Numbered from the stretch's first letter, positions 8,381 through 17,051 are shown. The stretch is DNA of 58,442 nt from Bacteroidota bacterium (GCA_023418315.1 JAEZZY010000037.1:1-58442), one strand, 5' to 3'. Notes: generated from the sequence alone by a model not told the origin. Program-made: numbers and translations.

Positions 8381-9430
8381 ATGGTTGTCAGTGAGCAGGA
8401 TACCGCTGTAGTCATCTTAAGTTATAATGGCAAAAAATGGCACCAGCTTTTTCTACCGCTCATTCTGCAAGAATCTTCCAGTGGCTATGATGTAATCGTT
8501 GTGGACAATGCTTCTACCGATGATACGCTCCAATACGTTCAGAAAGAATTTCCTGCAGTGAAAACCCTGCGCATAGCCGTCAATAAAGGATTTTCTAACG
8601 GTTATTATGAGGCATTGCAGCAGATACAAGCCAAATATTATGTATTGCTCAGTGCCGATTTTGAAGTAACGCCGCGCTGGTTCCCTCCCTTATTACATGC
8701 TATGCAGCATTATCAAGGTTTGGCGGCTTGCCAGCCTAAAATTCGCTACTGGCGCGAGAAGGAATATTTTGAATACGCAGGGGCGGCGGGAGGCTTTATG
8801 GATTGTTTCGGTTATCTTTTTTGCAGGGGAAGAATCTTTAACGACTTAGAAAAAGATACCGCCCAATATGATGACGATATAGAAGTGTTCTGGGCATCGG
8901 GCGGCTGCCTTATGGTGCGTGCCGATTTATACCATAAAGTGGGCGGGCTTGATAAAGACCTTTATGCACACATGGAAGAAGTGGATCTTTGCTGGCGATT
9001 AAAAAATGCCGGCTATAAAATAGGTTATGTAGGCAATTCCACCGTTTATCATGTGGGCGGCAGCGTCATTAGCTACGGCAGTCCGCAAAAACTTTATTAT
9101 AATTTCCGCAACAGCCTTGTTTTGCTTTTGAAAAATGAAGCAGGTATGAAGCTGCTGTGGCTTTTCCCGGTTCGGTTGGTGCTTGATGGTATAGCAGGAT
9201 TGCAAATGCTTTTACAGGGAAAGTTTAAAGAAACCCTTATCATCATAAAAGCGCATTTCCATTTTTATGGCGGTTTTGCCAAATGGTTTCGAAAAAGACA
9301 AGCCGTCCAAAAACAAGCTGTTGTCAGGAATAAAGAAGGGATTTATCCTAAAAGTATTGTATGGCAATATTTCGCACTCAGGAAGAAAACCTTCGACAAG
9401 CTGAATTTTAAACCCAAGCGATTGGTATAA
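8381..9430 (+). CDS. Glycosyltransferase family 2
   Basis: A 349-residue GT-A enzyme. VVDNASTDDT near residue 40 is the nucleotide-sugar motif, LLSADF near 91 is in the place of the metal-binding DxD, and HMEEVDLCWRLKNAGY near 196-211 is the acceptor/catalytic ED motif of rhamnosyltransferase-like GT2 proteins. A hydrophobic stretch near 265-285 may hold it at the membrane. ATG 8381 was chosen over the TTG nine bases upstream. It probably adds a sugar to a surface polysaccharide or glycolipid, but no polysaccharide cluster surrounds it. Confidence 0.85.
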   Translation: MVVSEQDTAVVILSYNGKKWHQLFLPLILQESSSGYDVIVVDNASTDDTLQYVQKEFPAVKTLRIAVNKGFSNGYYEALQQIQAKYYVLLSADFEVTPRWFPPLLHAMQHYQGLAACQPKIRYWREKEYFEYAGAAGGFMDCFGYLFCRGRIFNDLEKDTAQYDDDIEVFWASGGCLMVRADLYHKVGGLDKDLYAHMEEVDLCWRLKNAGYKIGYVGNSTVYHVGGSVISYGSPQKLYYNFRNSLVLLLKNEAGMKLLWLFPVRLVLDGIAGLQMLLQGKFKETLIIIKAHFHFYGGFAKWFRKRQAVQKQAVVRNKEGIYPKSIVWQYFALRKKTFDKLNFKPKRLV

Positions 9431-9640
9431 GTTTATAAGGTTTATAGGCTAAACATGCAGGGGTAGGGGCGTGCTTAATAGTAGTAACAGCGATGAATGG
9501 TGCTATCGCCGCAAAAGCAAAATAGGATTCCAGCTGCTTGGACAATAAAAAAAAATAACTGATCTATTTTACCCCGAAGCGAAGTGTAAAAAGAAATATC
9601 CTTCCTTGTACAATTCTATTTTTCTCCCCTATGTTCTTCG

Positions 9641-9648
9641 TACCTTTG
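9641..9648 (+). promoter_or_regulatory. -7 box (TACCTTTG) for dus
   Basis: TACCTTTG lies 19 bases before the dus ATG, giving a predicted leader of about 14 bases. Confidence 0.6.
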
Positions 9649-9667
9649 CGCCTATTTTATAGGAAAA

Positions 9668-10696
9668 ATGGTAAAAATAGCGCACATAGAGTTGGGGGAT
9701 TTTCCGTTGTTGCTGGCACCTATGGAAGATGTGAGCGATCCGCCTTTTCGTGCGGTGTGTAAAGAGCAAGGTGCCGACCTTATGTACACCGAGTTTATTT
9801 CTTCCGAGGGTTTAATCCGCGATGCCATCAAAAGCCGTCAGAAGCTGGATATATTCGATTATGAAAAGCCTATAGGTATTCAGATATTTGGCGGTGATGA
9901 AGAGGCGCTTTCTCTTTCTGCAAAAATCATTGATGCTACACAACCCGATTTGCTGGACATCAATTTCGGTTGTCCGGTAAAAAAAGTAGTCTGTAAAGGG
10001 GCCGGTGCTGCCGTCCTCAAAGACATTGATTTGATGGTGCGTCTTACACAAGCTTGTGTAAAGGCTACCAACCTCCCCGTAACAGTGAAGACACGCCTCG
10101 GCTGGGATAATCATTCTAAAAACATTGAAGAAGTAGCGGAGCGATTGCAAGATGTAGGCATAAAAGCACTCAGCATTCATGGAAGAACCCGTACGCAAAT
10201 GTATAAGGGCGAAGCCGACTGGGAGCTGATTGCGAAAGTGAAAAACAATCCACGTATTCATATTCCCATCTTTGGCAACGGAGATATTGATAGTCCGCAA
10301 AAAGCAAAAGAATATAAAGAGCGTTATGGAGTAGATGGTATCATGATTGGAAGAGCGGCTATAGGCTATCCGTGGATTTTTCGTGAAATAAAACATTATT
10401 TGCAAACGGGGGAAATGCTGCCGCCGCCTACATTACAGGAGCGATTGAGTGCTTGCAGAAAGCATTTACACGGCTCGGTAAAATGGAAAGGAGAAAAACT
10501 CGGCATCTTAGAAATGCGCCGGCATTATGGAAATTACTTGAAGGGCTTGCCCAATATCAAAGAATTCCGATTGAAAATTGTTACCTGCGACAACCTGGAC
10601 GGTATCGAAAACCTGCTGGGAGAAGTGCTGGAATGTTACCGGAATATGGAAATGCCTACGACTCCACAAGCGCTGAGCCGTCCTGTTATAGGCTAA
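9668..10696 (+). CDS. dus: tRNA-dihydrouridine synthase
   Basis: A 342-residue FMN-dependent TIM-barrel enzyme that reduces uridines in the tRNA D-loop. Family hallmarks in order: LAPMEDVSDPPFR (17-29), the DINFGCPVKKV stretch around residues 98-108, VKTRLGW near 140, SIHGRTRTQMYKGEADW near 167-183 and GNGDI...DGIMIGRAAIGYPWIF near 202-234. Length and motifs are closest to the DusB branch. The membrane-protein gene begins 25 bases downstream and may share the transcript. Confidence 0.93.
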   Translation: MVKIAHIELGDFPLLLAPMEDVSDPPFRAVCKEQGADLMYTEFISSEGLIRDAIKSRQKLDIFDYEKPIGIQIFGGDEEALSLSAKIIDATQPDLLDINFGCPVKKVVCKGAGAAVLKDIDLMVRLTQACVKATNLPVTVKTRLGWDNHSKNIEEVAERLQDVGIKALSIHGRTRTQMYKGEADWELIAKVKNNPRIHIPIFGNGDIDSPQKAKEYKERYGVDGIMIGRAAIGYPWIFREIKHYLQTGEMLPPPTLQERLSACRKHLHGSVKWKGEKLGILEMRRHYGNYLKGLPNIKEFRLKIVTCDNLDGIENLLGEVLECYRNMEMPTTPQALSRPVIG

Positions 10697-10721
10697 CCGT
10701 TTTTTGCGATAACTTTATCCT

Positions 10722-11165
10722 ATGAAACGTGCAGCTTCCCTCACTCTTTTTTTATTTATCCTTTCCGCTCTTTGCGGTGTGTTGCTTTCCTGTGCATCAT
10801 GGGTGGGCAAGGTAGGTATGAGTTTATTTTATCAAGAATATGATTTTCTGAAAATATGGTGGAAGGGAGCGGCGCTTGTCTTCTTTTTGCTGATGAGCTT
10901 ATATGGATTGCAATCCTGGATTCATAAAATTACGACTAAGAAAATAAGCACTGCGGTCCATATTTTCGCATTGATGGCTGCGCTGGGAGGATTGTATTTT
11001 TCCTATTCCGATTTCCGAGAAGATCTTTCTCACCGGTTGCTGGGCGAACGCTTTCATATAGGCGTTTATTTATTCTGGTTAGGATGGATGGTGGTCAGCA
11101 TCTATCTTTTGCTTACCCGAAAAAATGAAGAAGCCGAAAAAAACCATGTGGGAATGGATATGTAG
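10722..11165 (+). CDS. Four-helix membrane protein, unknown function
   Basis: A 147-residue protein with four hydrophobic segments at about 5-24, 47-63, 79-94 and 113-130, and a charged C-terminal tail (TRKNEEAEKN). No catalytic motif is visible and I cannot assign a family. It follows dus by 25 bases, probably in the same operon, which says little about function. Confidence 0.75.
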   Translation: MKRAASLTLFLFILSALCGVLLSCASWVGKVGMSLFYQEYDFLKIWWKGAALVFFLLMSLYGLQSWIHKITTKKISTAVHIFALMAALGGLYFSYSDFREDLSHRLLGERFHIGVYLFWLGWMVVSIYLLLTRKNEEAEKNHVGMDM

Positions 11166-11254
11166 CGACTATCCTTCTTCTCAGAAGGCACAACAGATCC
11201 CCATAAAGTTTAAACAAGTTCAATATCTTCGCACCAAAATCAGAAGAACACGAT

Positions 11255-11908
11255 ATGAAATTTTTTATTGACACTGCCAACCTCGATCAGATAAAAGAAG
11301 CCCATGATTTAGGAATATTAGACGGCGTAACCACCAATCCTTCGCTGATGGCTAAAGAAGGTATTAAAGGAAAAGATGCCATCATGAAACATTATCATAC
11401 CATCTGCGAAATGGTGGACGGGCCGGTGAGCGCGGAAGTGTTTGGCACTACCTTCGACGACATTGTGCAGGAAGGAAAAGTACTTCGCGAAATACATGAC
11501 AATATAGTAGTAAAAGTGCCGATGATAAAAGACGGCGTGAAGGCTATAAAATGGTTTGCGGAAAACGATATTCCTACCAACTGTACCTTAGTATTCTCCG
11601 CAGGGCAGGCCATCTTGGCGGCAAAGGCTGGCGCTACCTACGTTTCCCCGTTTATAGGGCGTATTGACGACAGCAACTGGGACGGTGTGCAACTCATTCA
11701 TCAAATTGTGGATATATACAACACGCAAGGTTTTATGACCGAAGTATTGGCTGCTTCTATCCGCACTCCGCTGCATATCGTACAATGTGCGGAAGCCGGC
11801 GCCGATGTATGTACTTGTCCGCTCTCTTCTATAGTAGGCTTATTAAAACATCCATTGACGGATCTCGGCTTACAGCAGTTTTTGACCGATGCGGCAAAGA
11901 TGAAATAA
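11255..11908 (+). CDS. fsa: Transaldolase-like fructose-6-phosphate aldolase
   Basis: A 217-residue short-form transaldolase (TalC/FSA family). The start MKFFIDTANLDQIKEA and GVTTNPSL (24-31) are diagnostic. K87 in VVKVPM is the expected Schiff-base lysine, and TYVSPFIGRIDD near 131-142 is the phosphate-binding region. The small size fits FSA/TalC rather than the classical 310-residue transaldolase. Whether it acts as transaldolase or as aldolase in vivo cannot be read from sequence. A -7-like TATCTTCG sits at 11224-11231. Confidence 0.92.
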   Translation: MKFFIDTANLDQIKEAHDLGILDGVTTNPSLMAKEGIKGKDAIMKHYHTICEMVDGPVSAEVFGTTFDDIVQEGKVLREIHDNIVVKVPMIKDGVKAIKWFAENDIPTNCTLVFSAGQAILAAKAGATYVSPFIGRIDDSNWDGVQLIHQIVDIYNTQGFMTEVLAASIRTPLHIVQCAEAGADVCTCPLSSIVGLLKHPLTDLGLQQFLTDAAKMK

Positions 11909-11935
11909 GAACAAGAAAATTAGATCAAGCATAGG

Positions 11936-11965
11936 AAAACCTCGTGCGGTAGCACGAGGTTTTTC
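11936..11965. terminator. Bidirectional terminator between fsa and surE
   Basis: A perfect 12-bp stem (AAAACCTCGTGC / GCACGAGGTTTT) with a GGTA loop and A/T tracts on both sides, between two convergent genes. Confidence 0.9.
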
Positions 11966-11984
11966 TATATAAGCGATTGTGGGA

Positions 11985-12764
11985 TTATCCCTCCGATATC
12001 TTCCACTCCACCGCCAGCCTTTGTTTCAGAGCGTGATCCGTAAAGTCAAATTTCACCGGCACTACAGAGGCATATCCTTGCTTCAGCGCTTCCACATCGG
12101 TATCGGTATCGGAGTCCAAATTCATAAACCGTCCGGTCATCCAATAATATTTTTCCCCGCGCGGGTCTATGCGTTCGTCAAATTCTTCCTGCCATTTTGC
12201 ATAAGCCTGTCGGCAGAGTTTTAACCCTTTAAAATCTGCCCTTGCGAGCTTGGGAATATTTACATTGAATAAACTATGTGGCGGCAAGGGATGCGCCAGC
12301 ATTTTGCCGATTACCTCGCTTGCTACTTCCTTAGCCAACGAAAAATCCGCATCGAAATTATAATCCAGCAAAGAGAATCCTGCGGAGGGGATGCCTTCTA
12401 TAGCTGCTTCCATAGCGGCAGACATGGTGCCGGAGTAAATGATATTGATGGAATGATTGGCGCCGTGGTTGATGCCGCTCAGGCAAATATCCGGCTTGTG
12501 GTCTAATACTTTATCCCGCGCCAGCTTCACACAATCTACCGGCGTGCCGCTGCTTTGCCAGCTTTCTATCCCGTCAAAAACATGAACCCTATGCAGGCGC
12601 AATGGCTCCCCTATAGTGATGGCGTGTCCCATACCCGACTGTGGACTGTCAGGAGCTACCACTACTACTTTCCCAAATTCTTTGGCTGCTTCTACCAGGT
12701 TGCGAATGCCGGGTGCGGTGATACCATCATCGTTGGTGATAAGGATAAGCGGTTCTTTTTTCAT
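11985..12764 (-). CDS. surE: 5'/3'-nucleotidase SurE
   Basis: A 259-residue SurE. The family signature ITNDDGI at residues 9-15 supplies the metal-binding Asp pair, followed by VVAPDSPQSGMGHAIT and SGINHGAN near 99-106. It hydrolyses nucleoside monophosphates and is normally cytoplasmic. The start ATG lies only four bases after a -7 box that overlaps the end of the upstream ABC permease gene, so it has its own promoter and probably a leaderless mRNA in addition to any readthrough from the ABC genes. Confidence 0.93.
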   Translation of the reverse strand: MKKEPLILITNDDGITAPGIRNLVEAAKEFGKVVVVAPDSPQSGMGHAITIGEPLRLHRVHVFDGIESWQSSGTPVDCVKLARDKVLDHKPDICLSGINHGANHSINIIYSGTMSAAMEAAIEGIPSAGFSLLDYNFDADFSLAKEVASEVIGKMLAHPLPPHSLFNVNIPKLARADFKGLKLCRQAYAKWQEEFDERIDPRGEKYYWMTGRFMNLDSDTDTDVEALKQGYASVVPVKFDFTDHALKQRLAVEWKISEG

Positions 12765-12768
12765 GCGG

Positions 12769-12776
12769 CAAAGTTA
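12769..12776 (-). promoter_or_regulatory. -7 box (TAACTTTG) abutting surE start
   Basis: The reverse strand reads TAACTTTG-CCGC-ATG. With transcription expected a few bases after the box, the ATG would be at or next to the transcript 5' end. The box overlaps the stop codon of the permease gene. Confidence 0.6.
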
Positions 12777-13583
12777 CCAATCGCTCCGTAAGAGTTTTTG
12801 CTTTCCTATAAAATAATAAACGGCTACCCATGCAAGGGATACCAGCACATAAGTGGTGGATGAGGGCGCTTCGCTACTTTGCCCCATCATAGTTTTTGCC
12901 ATGTCTATAATAGGAAAAGGCAACAATTCATCACTGCTTTGCAGCGGCATGAAATTGCCTGCATAGCTATCGGTTTGCCAGTTGATATATTTCCCTATGA
13001 GCGATTCCAAAATCATAAAATACAAAAAGAATATTCCGATGGTGATTCCGCTTCGTTTGAAAAATAAAGACAACAGCATAGCAAAGCCATAGTAATTGAG
13101 CGATAGTACGAGAACGAAAAACAGGTATTCTATATGCCCCGGAAAAGAACTGAAAGAGCCGTATAGTGCGCCAAACACCGTTCCTGCCACAAATACATAG
13201 AGCGTGGTCAGTACACTGAGGGCTATGACGACCAGCCATTTCGCATGAAAGAATTGAAGGCGCGACCAGCCGTCTATCACATTCTGCCGGTTGGTGCGGA
13301 ACTGATATTCATTGGTGGTAAGGATGATGGTGAGGATGGAAAGGAACACGGCAAAGATGCTTGCCCAAAAGCCTATGTTTTGCCATACGTTGGAGAATGC
13401 GTATGCCTGACTGAAAATGTTCAAGCCGTTTTTTCCGCCGCCGCCGAATTTCATGATGCCGTTGCTGATGCCGTAATTCCACAGCGGAAGCAGCAAAGCG
13501 AAAAATCCCGTAAGCACCCAGAAGGTACGGTAGCGTTTTATTTTGAGCCATTCTATAGCCAGCAGATTTTTTATCGTCATCAT
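12774..13583 (-). CDS. ABC-2 type transporter permease
   Basis: A 269-residue membrane protein with six likely helices (about 20-40, 65-90, 107-135, 141-165, 172-192 and 240-258). It has the layout of the single-polypeptide ABC-2 permeases that pair with a separate ATPase. Its ATG overlaps the last base of the ATPase stop (TGATG), so translation is coupled. The substrate is unknown; small ABC-2 exporters of this kind are often linked to peptide or lipid export, which is only an analogy. Confidence 0.85.
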   Translation of the reverse strand: MMTIKNLLAIEWLKIKRYRTFWVLTGFFALLLPLWNYGISNGIMKFGGGGKNGLNIFSQAYAFSNVWQNIGFWASIFAVFLSILTIILTTNEYQFRTNRQNVIDGWSRLQFFHAKWLVVIALSVLTTLYVFVAGTVFGALYGSFSSFPGHIEYLFFVLVLSLNYYGFAMLLSLFFKRSGITIGIFFLYFMILESLIGKYINWQTDSYAGNFMPLQSSDELLPFPIIDMAKTMMGQSSEAPSSTTYVLVSLAWVAVYYFIGKQKLLRSDW

Positions 13584-14473
13584 CAGGAAGGATCGGTTAG
13601 TTCGATAAATATAGATTCAAGACTTTTCTTTTTCATAACAAGATGGGTAAGCGTTACGCCTTTATTCATACAGTATTGGTTGATGTAAGCAAGGTTCAGG
13701 TCTTTGCCATAGAGATATACAAAGCCCTGGCGCGGCGTTATTTTTTCCATGCCCGGCAATTGTGCTACGGCTTGCTGTAAGGCTTCCATATCTTCCGCTT
13801 TCAATTCTATATAGTCTTCGTGGCGCAGCACTTCATCTACATGACCGCTCAGCAACAGGTTTCCTTTTGAAAGGATGGCTACGTGGGTGCACACTTTTTC
13901 TACTTCATCCAGCAGATGGCTTGCCATGATGACGGTGATGCCGTTGCGGTTCAGCTCTTTAATCATCTCCCGTATTTCGGCTATACCTGCGGGGTCTAAG
14001 CCGTTGGTAGGCTCGTCCAGCACCAATACTTTAGGATGTCCCAGCAAGGCGTTGCCTATAGCCAACCGCTGTTTCATTCCCAAAGAATAAGTCTGAAAAG
14101 CGCTGTTTTTTCGCTCATACAATCCTACTAATTTCAATACGCGTTCCCGGTCGTCTTTTTCCATTTGTTTGATAGCACCGGTGATTTCAAGGTTATCCAT
14201 GGCGGATAGATAATGATAGAAATTGGGGGTTTCCAATAAAGCGCCGATCCGCCTGCGCGCCTCATCGGCATTCATTCCTTCAAACCATGAAAAGCTGCCT
14301 GCATCTGCTTTCAGCACTTCCAGCAAAATACCGAGCAGGGTGGTTTTCCCGCTGCCGTTGGGGCCTAAGATGCCGAAGACACTACCCACAGGAATATCGA
14401 AAGATATATTTTTCAATGCCTGTATAGGACCATAGGATTTTGAAACGGAATGGATGGATAAAACGGAAGTCAA
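13583..14473 (-). CDS. ABC transporter ATP-binding protein
   Basis: A 296-residue ATPase with Walker A GPNGSGKTT (37-45), signature YSLGMKQRLAIG, and Walker B VLVLDEPTNGLDPAG followed by the H-loop ASHLLDE. A C-terminal extension of about 70 residues after the ATPase core is common in the ABC-2 exporter group. The best start is a TTG at 14473, since no ATG lies in frame before the conserved beginning. It pairs with the overlapping permease gene. The hairpin just upstream (14477-14496) may influence its expression. Confidence 0.9.
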   Translation of the reverse strand: MTSVLSIHSVSKSYGPIQALKNISFDIPVGSVFGILGPNGSGKTTLLGILLEVLKADAGSFSWFEGMNADEARRRIGALLETPNFYHYLSAMDNLEITGAIKQMEKDDRERVLKLVGLYERKNSAFQTYSLGMKQRLAIGNALLGHPKVLVLDEPTNGLDPAGIAEIREMIKELNRNGITVIMASHLLDEVEKVCTHVAILSKGNLLLSGHVDEVLRHEDYIELKAEDMEALQQAVAQLPGMEKITPRQGFVYLYGKDLNLAYINQYCMNKGVTLTHLVMKKKSLESIFIELTDPS

Positions 14474-14476
14474 ATT

Positions 14477-14496
14477 ATTGCTTTTAGCAAAGCAAT
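14477..14496. repeat. Perfect 8-bp inverted repeat ATTGCTTT-TAGC-AAAGCAAT
   Basis: A symmetric hairpin lies directly before the TTG start of the ABC ATPase and after the DUF922-like gene. It could be a weak terminator, an operator, or a structure that limits translation initiation. Confidence 0.5.
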
Positions 14497-14539
14497 TTAT
14501 TACTTATAGCAGAAAATAGAAAGTAAAAAATGGAATCGC

Positions 14540-15130
14540 TTATTCCAGCTTGCCCAGTTCCCGTGCTATTTTCCGGTTCCATAGTCCCTGTTTTACTTTG
14601 TGGATGCCGTGATTGGTTTCTTTGTCATAATCATCTTGCATCTGCCTTAATTTTTCCAAGTATTGTTCGTGGATATTATTGATTTGCTGTGCAAAATTTT
14701 TGGTGGAATAATGGGCTTGTCTTAGCTCTTCGGCAAGCTGATGGGTAATGAGCATGGTGATATCGAAATGCCGTTGCTCGTGCGCCAGCGTGTAATCGTT
14801 ATGTCCTTCTTCTTTATACCAGGAGCGCGCCTTATCCATATAGGGATACAGCATCACTTTTACGGAGTATTGTTTGTTCTGATGTTTGTATTCATAACGC
14901 AGTTTAATGCCGCTATAGGTCATGGCTGTCCATTCGCTGCGGTGATCGGGTTTCCCGTTAAAATCATCCCAGCTTAGCATGGGACGTGTGTAGGGAACTT
15001 CATTCCGCTCCTGCAACGCATCGGTAAGGATTACCTGCACGGTCATTTCCTGCGCGGCAACCGAAGAAATCCAAAAAACGGAGATGAAAAACAGTAAGAT
15101 ATTTTTCAGGGAGCGGCTATATAAGGACAT
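14540..15130 (-). CDS. DUF922-like secreted putative metalloprotease
   Basis: About 196 residues from ATG 15130, which gives a clean signal peptide (MSLYSRSLKNILLFF..., cleavage after VAA); an ATG seven codons upstream would spoil it. LSWDDFNGKPD followed by WTAMTYSGIKLRYEY is the DUF922 start pattern as I recall it, and TLAHEQRHFDI contains HEQRH, an HExxH zinc-protease motif. The C-terminal third is a charged helix with many Gln. It would act in the periplasm or outside. The protease role is inferred from the motif only. Confidence 0.75.
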   Translation of the reverse strand: MSLYSRSLKNILLFFISVFWISSVAAQEMTVQVILTDALQERNEVPYTRPMLSWDDFNGKPDHRSEWTAMTYSGIKLRYEYKHQNKQYSVKVMLYPYMDKARSWYKEEGHNDYTLAHEQRHFDITMLITHQLAEELRQAHYSTKNFAQQINNIHEQYLEKLRQMQDDYDKETNHGIHKVKQGLWNRKIARELGKLE

Positions 15131-15225
15131 GCTTTCTTCTTTCCAAAACAAGTGCCAATTATTTAACGCGGTATCTGTGCTTATTTTATTAACTTCATTT
15201 TTTCGATCACTTAAAATAGGTAAGG

Positions 15226-15732
15226 ATGTTAGAACAATTGAATCAAATTATCCGGCAATTCGGGCAAGATGCGGTAGTCAATAACGAAGCCGTTGCTAAC
15301 GAACATAATGATGGCGTGATGCAGGAAGCGCAACATGCGATTTTAGCCCAGCTCCAAAACATGGCTGCAGGCGGGCAGGTTAATCAACTTACCGATTTGC
15401 TGCAAAATGCTAACAGCATTAATGCCGACCATCCCGCAGTGCAAAACATCAGCAATAATTTTTTAGACGGGATTACACAAAAATTCGGCATTAATAAACA
15501 AACTGCAACTCAAATAGCCACTATGCTTATCCCCATGGTGCTGTCCCAGCTTTCTAAAAAAGCAAACGACCCGAATGATAACAGCTTCAGCCTGCCGGAT
15601 ATTCTCGGCTCCGTTTTAGGCGGTGCGCAGTCTGCTCCGGGACAAAACAGCTCTCCACTGTCTGAAATCGGTAAATCTTTTTTGGATAGAAATAAAGACG
15701 GTAAGGTGGATTTGAACGACATTATGGGATAA
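15226..15732 (+). CDS. DUF937-like protein ending in an EF-hand loop
   Basis: A 168-residue soluble protein rich in Gln, Asn and Ala, without a signal peptide. Residues about 1-125 are helical and resemble the DUF937 group (QFGINKQTATQIATMLIPMVLSQL is the telling stretch). The last 16 residues, LDRNKDGKVDLNDIMG, form a textbook calcium-binding loop (D-x-N-x-D-G-x-x-D-x-x-D). It is a single gene whose downstream flank holds the long hairpin at 15761-15845. Function unknown; calcium binding is inferred. Confidence 0.8.
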   Translation: MLEQLNQIIRQFGQDAVVNNEAVANEHNDGVMQEAQHAILAQLQNMAAGGQVNQLTDLLQNANSINADHPAVQNISNNFLDGITQKFGINKQTATQIATMLIPMVLSQLSKKANDPNDNSFSLPDILGSVLGGAQSAPGQNSSPLSEIGKSFLDRNKDGKVDLNDIMG

Positions 15733-15760
15733 AACGAAAACATCCGTTTTTACACACTAT

Positions 15761-15845
15761 TATAGGCGGTCTCAAGAAAATAATACACGAAAGAAATCCC
15801 AAACAAGGCATTCTTTGCAGGAAATATTTTTTGAGGCTGCCTGTA
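15761..15845 (+). ncRNA. Long wobble-paired hairpin between convergent genes
   Basis: On the forward strand 19 consecutive pairs form between 15761-15779 and 15827-15845. All four non-Watson-Crick positions (763/843, 768/838, 770/836 and 776/830) are G-U, so the fold favours the forward transcript. A second 6-bp stem, AAAGAA/TTCTTT (790-795 with 811-816), lies inside the loop. No strong T-run follows. It may be an unusual terminator for the upstream gene or a small structured RNA. Confidence 0.4.
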
Positions 15846-15848
15846 ATT

Positions 15849-16907
15849 TTATTCAGTCGAGGTCTTCCACTCATCCCTATGTTTCCGCAGCGGATGGTCT
15901 TTTGATTTATTGAATACCATAATGCCATTTTCTCTGCCGGCACGCCTTGCGCGCTGCTCTGCGGCTGGCAGGTCTTTTTCTTCTACGCAGATGGTGCTGC
16001 AACAGCCATTATATTTTTCCGCGCATTTTTCACACTGGATGAAAAGCAGGTGGCAGCCGTCATTTTTGCAATTGGTATGCGTATCGCAGGGCGCTCCGCA
16101 CTGATGGCATTTGGCAATCACATCTTCCGTGATGCGTTCCCCTAAGCGATCATCAAATACGAAATTCTTACCGATGAATTTTACCGGAAGCCCTTGTTCT
16201 TTGGCTTTGCGTGTGTATTCTATAATCCCGCCTTCCACATGAAATACATTTTTGAAGCCGTGATGCAAAAGGTAAGCGCTCGCTTTCTCGCAACGGATAC
16301 CGCCCGTGCAATACATAATGATATTTTTATCCTTTTTGTCTTTCAGCATGTCCACCGCCATAGGGAGCTGCTCACGGAAGGTATCGGAAGGGATTTCAAT
16401 GGCATTTTCAAAATGACCTACTTCATATTCGTAGTGGTTGCGCATATCCACAATCACAGTATCTGTTTTTTCCGACAGTTCGTTGTAGTCTTTTGCTTTC
16501 AGGTATTTACCGGTTTTGGAAGGGTTGAAGGTGGGGTCATCCACGCCGTCCGCCACTATTTTAGGCCGTATTTTTATCTTCAATACCCAAAATGATTTTC
16601 CGTCATCATCTACCGCTATATTCAGACGGATACCGTTTAGCGGCTCGGCAAAAGCATACAGCGTTTCGCGGAAGGCGGCAAAGTTTTTTTCGGGTACGCT
16701 GATTTGTGCATTCACACCTTCATGGGCTACATAGATGCGTCCGAAAACTTGCAGCGCATAAAATTGTTTATACAGCTCATCGCGGAATTGTTGCGGATCA
16801 TTTATTTGAAAATACTTGTAAAAGGAAACTGTGGTGCGCGGCTCGGTTTCGGCCAGCATACGCTGCTTTAGTTCCTCGTTGGAGATGCGGTTGTGTAACA
16901 CTGGCAT
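15849..16907 (-). CDS. trhO: tRNA uridine(34) hydroxylase TrhO, rhodanese family (UPF0176)
   Basis: A 352-residue TrhO/YceA protein. An N-terminal acylphosphatase-like region (about 25-110, with VAHEGVNAQIS) precedes a rhodanese domain with VDMRNHYEYEVGHF and the active-site loop MYCTGGIRCEKA. A Cys-rich tail follows (CHQCGAP...CKNDGCHLLFIQCEKC), typical of the longer family members. It hydroxylates U34 at the tRNA wobble position. A good AAGGA-like ribosome site lies just before the ATG at 16907, which is unusual for this organism. Confidence 0.92.
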   Translation of the reverse strand: MPVLHNRISNEELKQRMLAETEPRTTVSFYKYFQINDPQQFRDELYKQFYALQVFGRIYVAHEGVNAQISVPEKNFAAFRETLYAFAEPLNGIRLNIAVDDDGKSFWVLKIKIRPKIVADGVDDPTFNPSKTGKYLKAKDYNELSEKTDTVIVDMRNHYEYEVGHFENAIEIPSDTFREQLPMAVDMLKDKKDKNIIMYCTGGIRCEKASAYLLHHGFKNVFHVEGGIIEYTRKAKEQGLPVKFIGKNFVFDDRLGERITEDVIAKCHQCGAPCDTHTNCKNDGCHLLFIQCEKCAEKYNGCCSTICVEEKDLPAAEQRARRAGRENGIMVFNKSKDHPLRKHRDEWKTSTE

Positions 16908-16951
16908 GGTGTACGTCCTTTCTTTTTGAGGTGAATAAAAAATAACCGATG

Positions 16952-16980
16952 CAAATTTAACGATTTAATTCGGTTTCAAA
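16952..16980 (-). promoter_or_regulatory. Promoter TTTG / TAAATTTG for trhO
   Basis: The reverse strand carries TTTG (16977-16980), 17 bases, then TAAATTTG (16952-16959); the leader to the trhO ATG is about 40 bases. Confidence 0.6.
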
Positions 16981-17043
16981 TTCTTCAATTCATTACAACA
17001 TCCTATTTTTAAGGCGCTATACGAAGGCATACCATGCGAATAG

Positions 17044-17051
17044 TATTTTTG
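17044..17051 (+). promoter_or_regulatory. -7 box (TATTTTTG)
   Basis: TATTTTTG fits the -7 consensus; it would leave a leader of about 77 bases before the TTG start at 17133. Confidence 0.4.
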
